Positions 61,555 to 64,000 of a DNA stretch of 64,000 bases are shown here, one piece after another. The DNA comes from MPNP01 sp965221445. GTDB lineage: Bacteria > Pseudomonadota > Alphaproteobacteria > Rhodobacterales > Rhodobacteraceae. The position numbers were made by a program, and so were the translations under genes. A model generated the notes under the pieces. That model saw only the letters and a program-made list of their open reading frames with translations. It was not told the origin of the DNA and made no database searches. Position 1 is the stretch's first letter. Each line of letters begins with the position of its first letter. The stretch is taken from assembly GCA_965221445.1 (NCBI GenBank), contig CBDCSF010000013.1, positions 1,798,001-1,862,000 on the forward strand, read 5' to 3'.

Positions 61555-62814
61555 GTGGCAAAAAATCATGTTGTTTCTCCATTGGCACCACCCGAGGGAT
61601 TTCCTGATCTTCCCTTGATCAAAGGTGTCAAATTGGCTTCTGCAACTGCTGGAATTAAACATTCTCGAACTGATGTCATGCTGGCATCCATTAAACCGGT
61701 TTCAGCCATAGCAGGTGTATTCACGCGATCATCCACTCGTTCTGCTGCGGTTATAGATTGTGAAGCAAAGCTTGGGAAGATTTCTGATTCTGCTGATCTC
61801 CCGACAGAGGTAGCCATTCTGGTTAACTCCGGGAATGCCAATGCATTTACTGGCAGGGCTGGCGAGGAGGCTGTGGATAATATTTCCAAACAAACTGCAC
61901 ACCATCTGAATATAGATGCTACCACTGTTTTTACTGCATCAACGGGTGTCATCGGGGAACCGCTTGTGTTCAATAAAATTAATGGGGTTCTGGGAGAGTT
62001 AAAACAAAATCTTTCTGAAAACAATCTTGAAGATGCCGCCCAAGCTATAATGACTACAGATACTTTTCCCAAAGGAGCGGGTATAATTGTCAATTGTTCC
62101 GGGGGTCCGGTTGCGATTTCAGGTTTTGCCAAGGGATCCGGCATGATTGCACCCGACATGGCAACAATGTTGGCTTATATTTTTACTGATGCCAGAATAG
62201 ATCAATCAATACTCCAAAGCATGGTTTCCGAATTAACTGAAACAACCTTTAATTCAGTTACCATAGACGGAGACACCTCAACTTCAGATACCCTTATGGT
62301 GGTTGCTACGGGGGTAGCCGGGAATGAAAAAATAATAGATCAGAATAAAAGCGATGCTTTGAAGTTTAAGGAAGGATTGAATTCGGTAATGATTTCGCTC
62401 GCACAGCAAATAGCAAGAGACGGTGAAGGAGCATCAAAATTTGTTGAAATCGACATTACCGGTGCAGAAAATAATGAAGATGCGAAGAAAATTGCCCGAT
62501 CAATAGCCAACTCACCATTGGTCAAAACGGCAATTTCCGGGGAAGACCCAAATTGGGGAAGGGTGATAATGGCTATTGGCAAATCCGGGGCCAGAGCTGA
62601 TCGGGATTTGCTGACAATTAAATTTGGAGATATTCTCGTAGCGGAAAAAGGGCAGGTTGCTGACAGTTATAAGGAGGAACTGGGGCAAGGCTACATGAAA
62701 AATCAGGAAATCATTATTGGTGTTGATTTGAGTTTGGGCAGGGGAAGGGCTCGCTTTTGGACGTGCGATTTTTCACATGGTTATATTTCCATCAATGCTG
62801 ATTACCGTTCATGA
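61555..62814 (+). CDS. argJ: Glutamate N-acetyltransferase/amino-acid acetyltransferase ArgJ
   Basis: ArgJ transfers acetyl from N-acetylornithine to glutamate in arginine synthesis. The 419-residue precursor has KGSGMIAPDMATMLAYIFTDA, with the autocatalytic cleavage Thr at ATM|TML, splitting alpha and beta chains. LVNSGNANAFTG and GEDPNWGRVIMAIGKSG are family segments. Start is GTG 61555. It overlaps mutT by four bases (ATGA), a synteny common in Alphaproteobacteria. Confidence 0.96.
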   Translation: MAKNHVVSPLAPPEGFPDLPLIKGVKLASATAGIKHSRTDVMLASIKPVSAIAGVFTRSSTRSAAVIDCEAKLGKISDSADLPTEVAILVNSGNANAFTGRAGEEAVDNISKQTAHHLNIDATTVFTASTGVIGEPLVFNKINGVLGELKQNLSENNLEDAAQAIMTTDTFPKGAGIIVNCSGGPVAISGFAKGSGMIAPDMATMLAYIFTDARIDQSILQSMVSELTETTFNSVTIDGDTSTSDTLMVVATGVAGNEKIIDQNKSDALKFKEGLNSVMISLAQQIARDGEGASKFVEIDITGAENNEDAKKIARSIANSPLVKTAISGEDPNWGRVIMAIGKSGARADRDLLTIKFGDILVAEKGQVADSYKEELGQGYMKNQEIIIGVDLSLGRGRARFWTCDFSHGYISINADYRS

Positions 62815-63209
62815 AAGTTGGTCTTGCTTCCGTAGTTGCCCTGATTGACGCAGATGGCCGAATTCTCCTCGCACGAAGACCCTCTCACAAAACATTTGGG
62901 GGACTTTGGGAATTTCCAGGTGGAAAAGTTGAACCAAATGAGACTCCAGAAAACACCGCTTTGAGGGAACTGAAAGAAGAACTTGGAATTGATACCTGGT
63001 CCAATTGTCTGGCTCCACTGACCTTTGCCAGCTATAGGTATGAAGATTTGCATCAGATCCTGCTTTTATTTGTTTGCCGAAAGTGGCAGGGTATACCTCT
63101 ACCCATGGAGAATAACGAACTGAAGTGGGTAAGGCCTTCCGAACTTGCCAACTATCCCATGCCACCGGCAAATCAAGGAATTTTGGCTATACTAAGGGAT
63201 TGGATATAA
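62811..63209 (+). CDS. mutT: 8-oxo-dGTP diphosphatase (MutT, Nudix)
   Basis: A 132-residue Nudix hydrolase with the box GGKVEPNETPENTALRELKEELG, a perfect GX5EX7REUXEE. ILLARRPSHKTFGGLWEFPGG precedes it, as in MutT that removes oxidised dGTP. It is translationally coupled to argJ. Confidence 0.95.
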   Translation: MKVGLASVVALIDADGRILLARRPSHKTFGGLWEFPGGKVEPNETPENTALRELKEELGIDTWSNCLAPLTFASYRYEDLHQILLLFVCRKWQGIPLPMENNELKWVRPSELANYPMPPANQGILAILRDWI

Positions 63210-63320
63210 TTTTTGATGGTATTTGTTCTTATCGACTACATTTAACCCCGGTTTAAAAGCAATTTTTCATCGTTGCTTCAAATCCTATTTTCCCTTACTG
63301 AACTTTAATCGCATTACACT

Positions 63321-64000
63321 TCAAAAAGGTTCTGGAGAGTATGAAGGTTCTGGTGCAGCAGGTTTGGGTTTGGGAACAGGTACCGGATCAATGTCAAAGC
63401 TTCTTGCCATATCATGAATATCAATTACCTTAAAACCATCCCCTGATAACTCAATCCTTTGTTCAGGGGTGAATTGGGTTGAAAACAAAATTCTCCTTCG
63501 AACGGATTTTTCTCTTAACCTTTTCGCATCTTCACCATCCCCCAATTCATTCAGAAACAAATCCTGCTCAGCAATCACCTTCTGAGCATTGTGTCGCTCA
63601 GGATTTCGTTTGGAACTACCCAACCAGACCATTGGGGGTACATGTTTCTTATTGGAAGCCATGACATCTATTTCCATGTTGAGGGTTATCTGTTCGCCTT
63701 TTTCATTTTTCTTCTTAATTGAACGCCATACGTTTGAATTACTCCATAAAACATTCTCCTGAGCATCAAGCCATGTAGCAGCCATTCTTTCAAGCGCCCC
63801 TCCTTCCAGTGTTTCCATTCGACTAATTAAAACCTCAATGTCAGGAATAGGTTCCATTTCTTCTTTAGTACCAGGCTTTGGAGCTACAATTTCACGAAAA
63901 ACTAAAATCTGAAAAAGAGTATTATTGTCGACGATTCTCCAACGAATTGGCCCCTCGGTGTAGAATGGCGAATTTCCCTCAATAAGTTCAAGGCTATTTG
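63321..64000 (-). CDS. Unknown protein, 5' end beyond the window, proline-rich C terminus
   Basis: The frame is open from the stop at 63321 up to the right edge of the window with no stop codon, so the start lies outside; the first ATG inside is at 63857, but the reading frame before it (IRWRIVDNNTLFQIL...) is equally coding-like. The readable part is about 226 residues. A segment with EIDVMASNKKHVPPMVWLGSSKRN slightly recalls the core of PD-(D/E)xK nuclease folds, but the catalytic Glu is replaced by Ser, so this is not a call. The C terminus is rich in Pro-Lys-Pro. It is convergent with mutT. Confidence 0.7.
   Translation of the reverse strand, partial: NSLELIEGNSPFYTEGPIRWRIVDNNTLFQILVFREIVAPKPGTKEEMEPIPDIEVLISRMETLEGGALERMAATWLDAQENVLWSNSNVWRSIKKKNEKGEQITLNMEIDVMASNKKHVPPMVWLGSSKRNPERHNAQKVIAEQDLFLNELGDGEDAKRLREKSVRRRILFSTQFTPEQRIELSGDGFKVIDIHDMARSFDIDPVPVPKPKPAAPEPSYSPEPF

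Overview
The window reads as chromosomal DNA of a Gram-negative alphaproteobacterium with moderate-to-low GC content (by eye about 40-45%). The main evidence is gene order: rph-rdgB-hemW running divergently from hrcA-grpE, a dnaK-dnaJ pair, and argJ-mutT are arrangements typical of Alphaproteobacteria. MlaC and KdsB (CMP-KDO synthetase) imply an outer membrane with LPS. Several proteins (MatB, the FrcBCA sugar transporter) look most like rhizobial or rhodospirillal relatives. A marine or host-associated lifestyle is suggested by the sulfatase, the sulfolactate-type genes and the small polyketide synthase, but this is inference. No rRNA, tRNA or CRISPR was found.

Layout. 1-9 kb: DUF1801 protein, mlaC, an OmpA-like lipid/peptidoglycan-side protein coupled to an AhpD-like protein, then hemW-rdgB-rph facing hrcA-grpE, and malonyl-CoA synthetase (matB). 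9-19 kb: a SulP transporter with STAS and CNB-like domains, mutS, a ureohydrolase, and a divergent glycine-betaine-type ABC importer (proXVW). 19.5-32 kb: the most notable region, a type I polyketide synthase of about 3,430 residues (KS-AT-DH-cMT-[psiKR]-ER-KR-ACP-KS-AT*), a free ACP, a double hairpin, an Sfp-type PPTase and an alpha/beta hydrolase. 32-36 kb: a hipA-hipB pair preceded by long direct repeats, then a sulfolactate dehydrogenase/sulfopyruvate decarboxylase cluster. 36-45 kb: dnaJ-dnaK with an RpoH-like promoter, a nitrilase-family amidase and a peptide-type ABC importer. 45-53 kb: an accessory stretch with gene remnants, a BrnT/XRE toxin-antitoxin pair, an ISAs1-like remnant, frcBCA with a divergent ROK regulator, a decayed alkB copy, mazE with a broken mazF, and intact alkB. 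53-64 kb: cysQ, kdsB, an HNH nuclease, a metal-resistance-type membrane protein, aldo/keto reductase, sulfatase, rutE-like nitroreductase, AbrB permease, argJ, mutT and a partial unknown gene running off the right edge.

How it fits together. The PKS locus looks like a self-contained system for a methyl-branched, reduced acyl chain: AT1 has malonyl-type motifs, cMT adds methyl groups, DH/ER/KR reduce, a dedicated PPTase activates the carriers, and there is no built-in thioesterase, so the adjacent hydrolase is the best release candidate. The second KS is followed by an AT that has lost its nucleophile, its catalytic His segment and about 80 residues, so the end of the synthase seems to have been rebuilt to work with the free ACP. 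This architecture recalls the small sponge-symbiont (sup-type) PKSs thought to make methyl-branched fatty acids; that link is from memory and needs a phylogenetic check.
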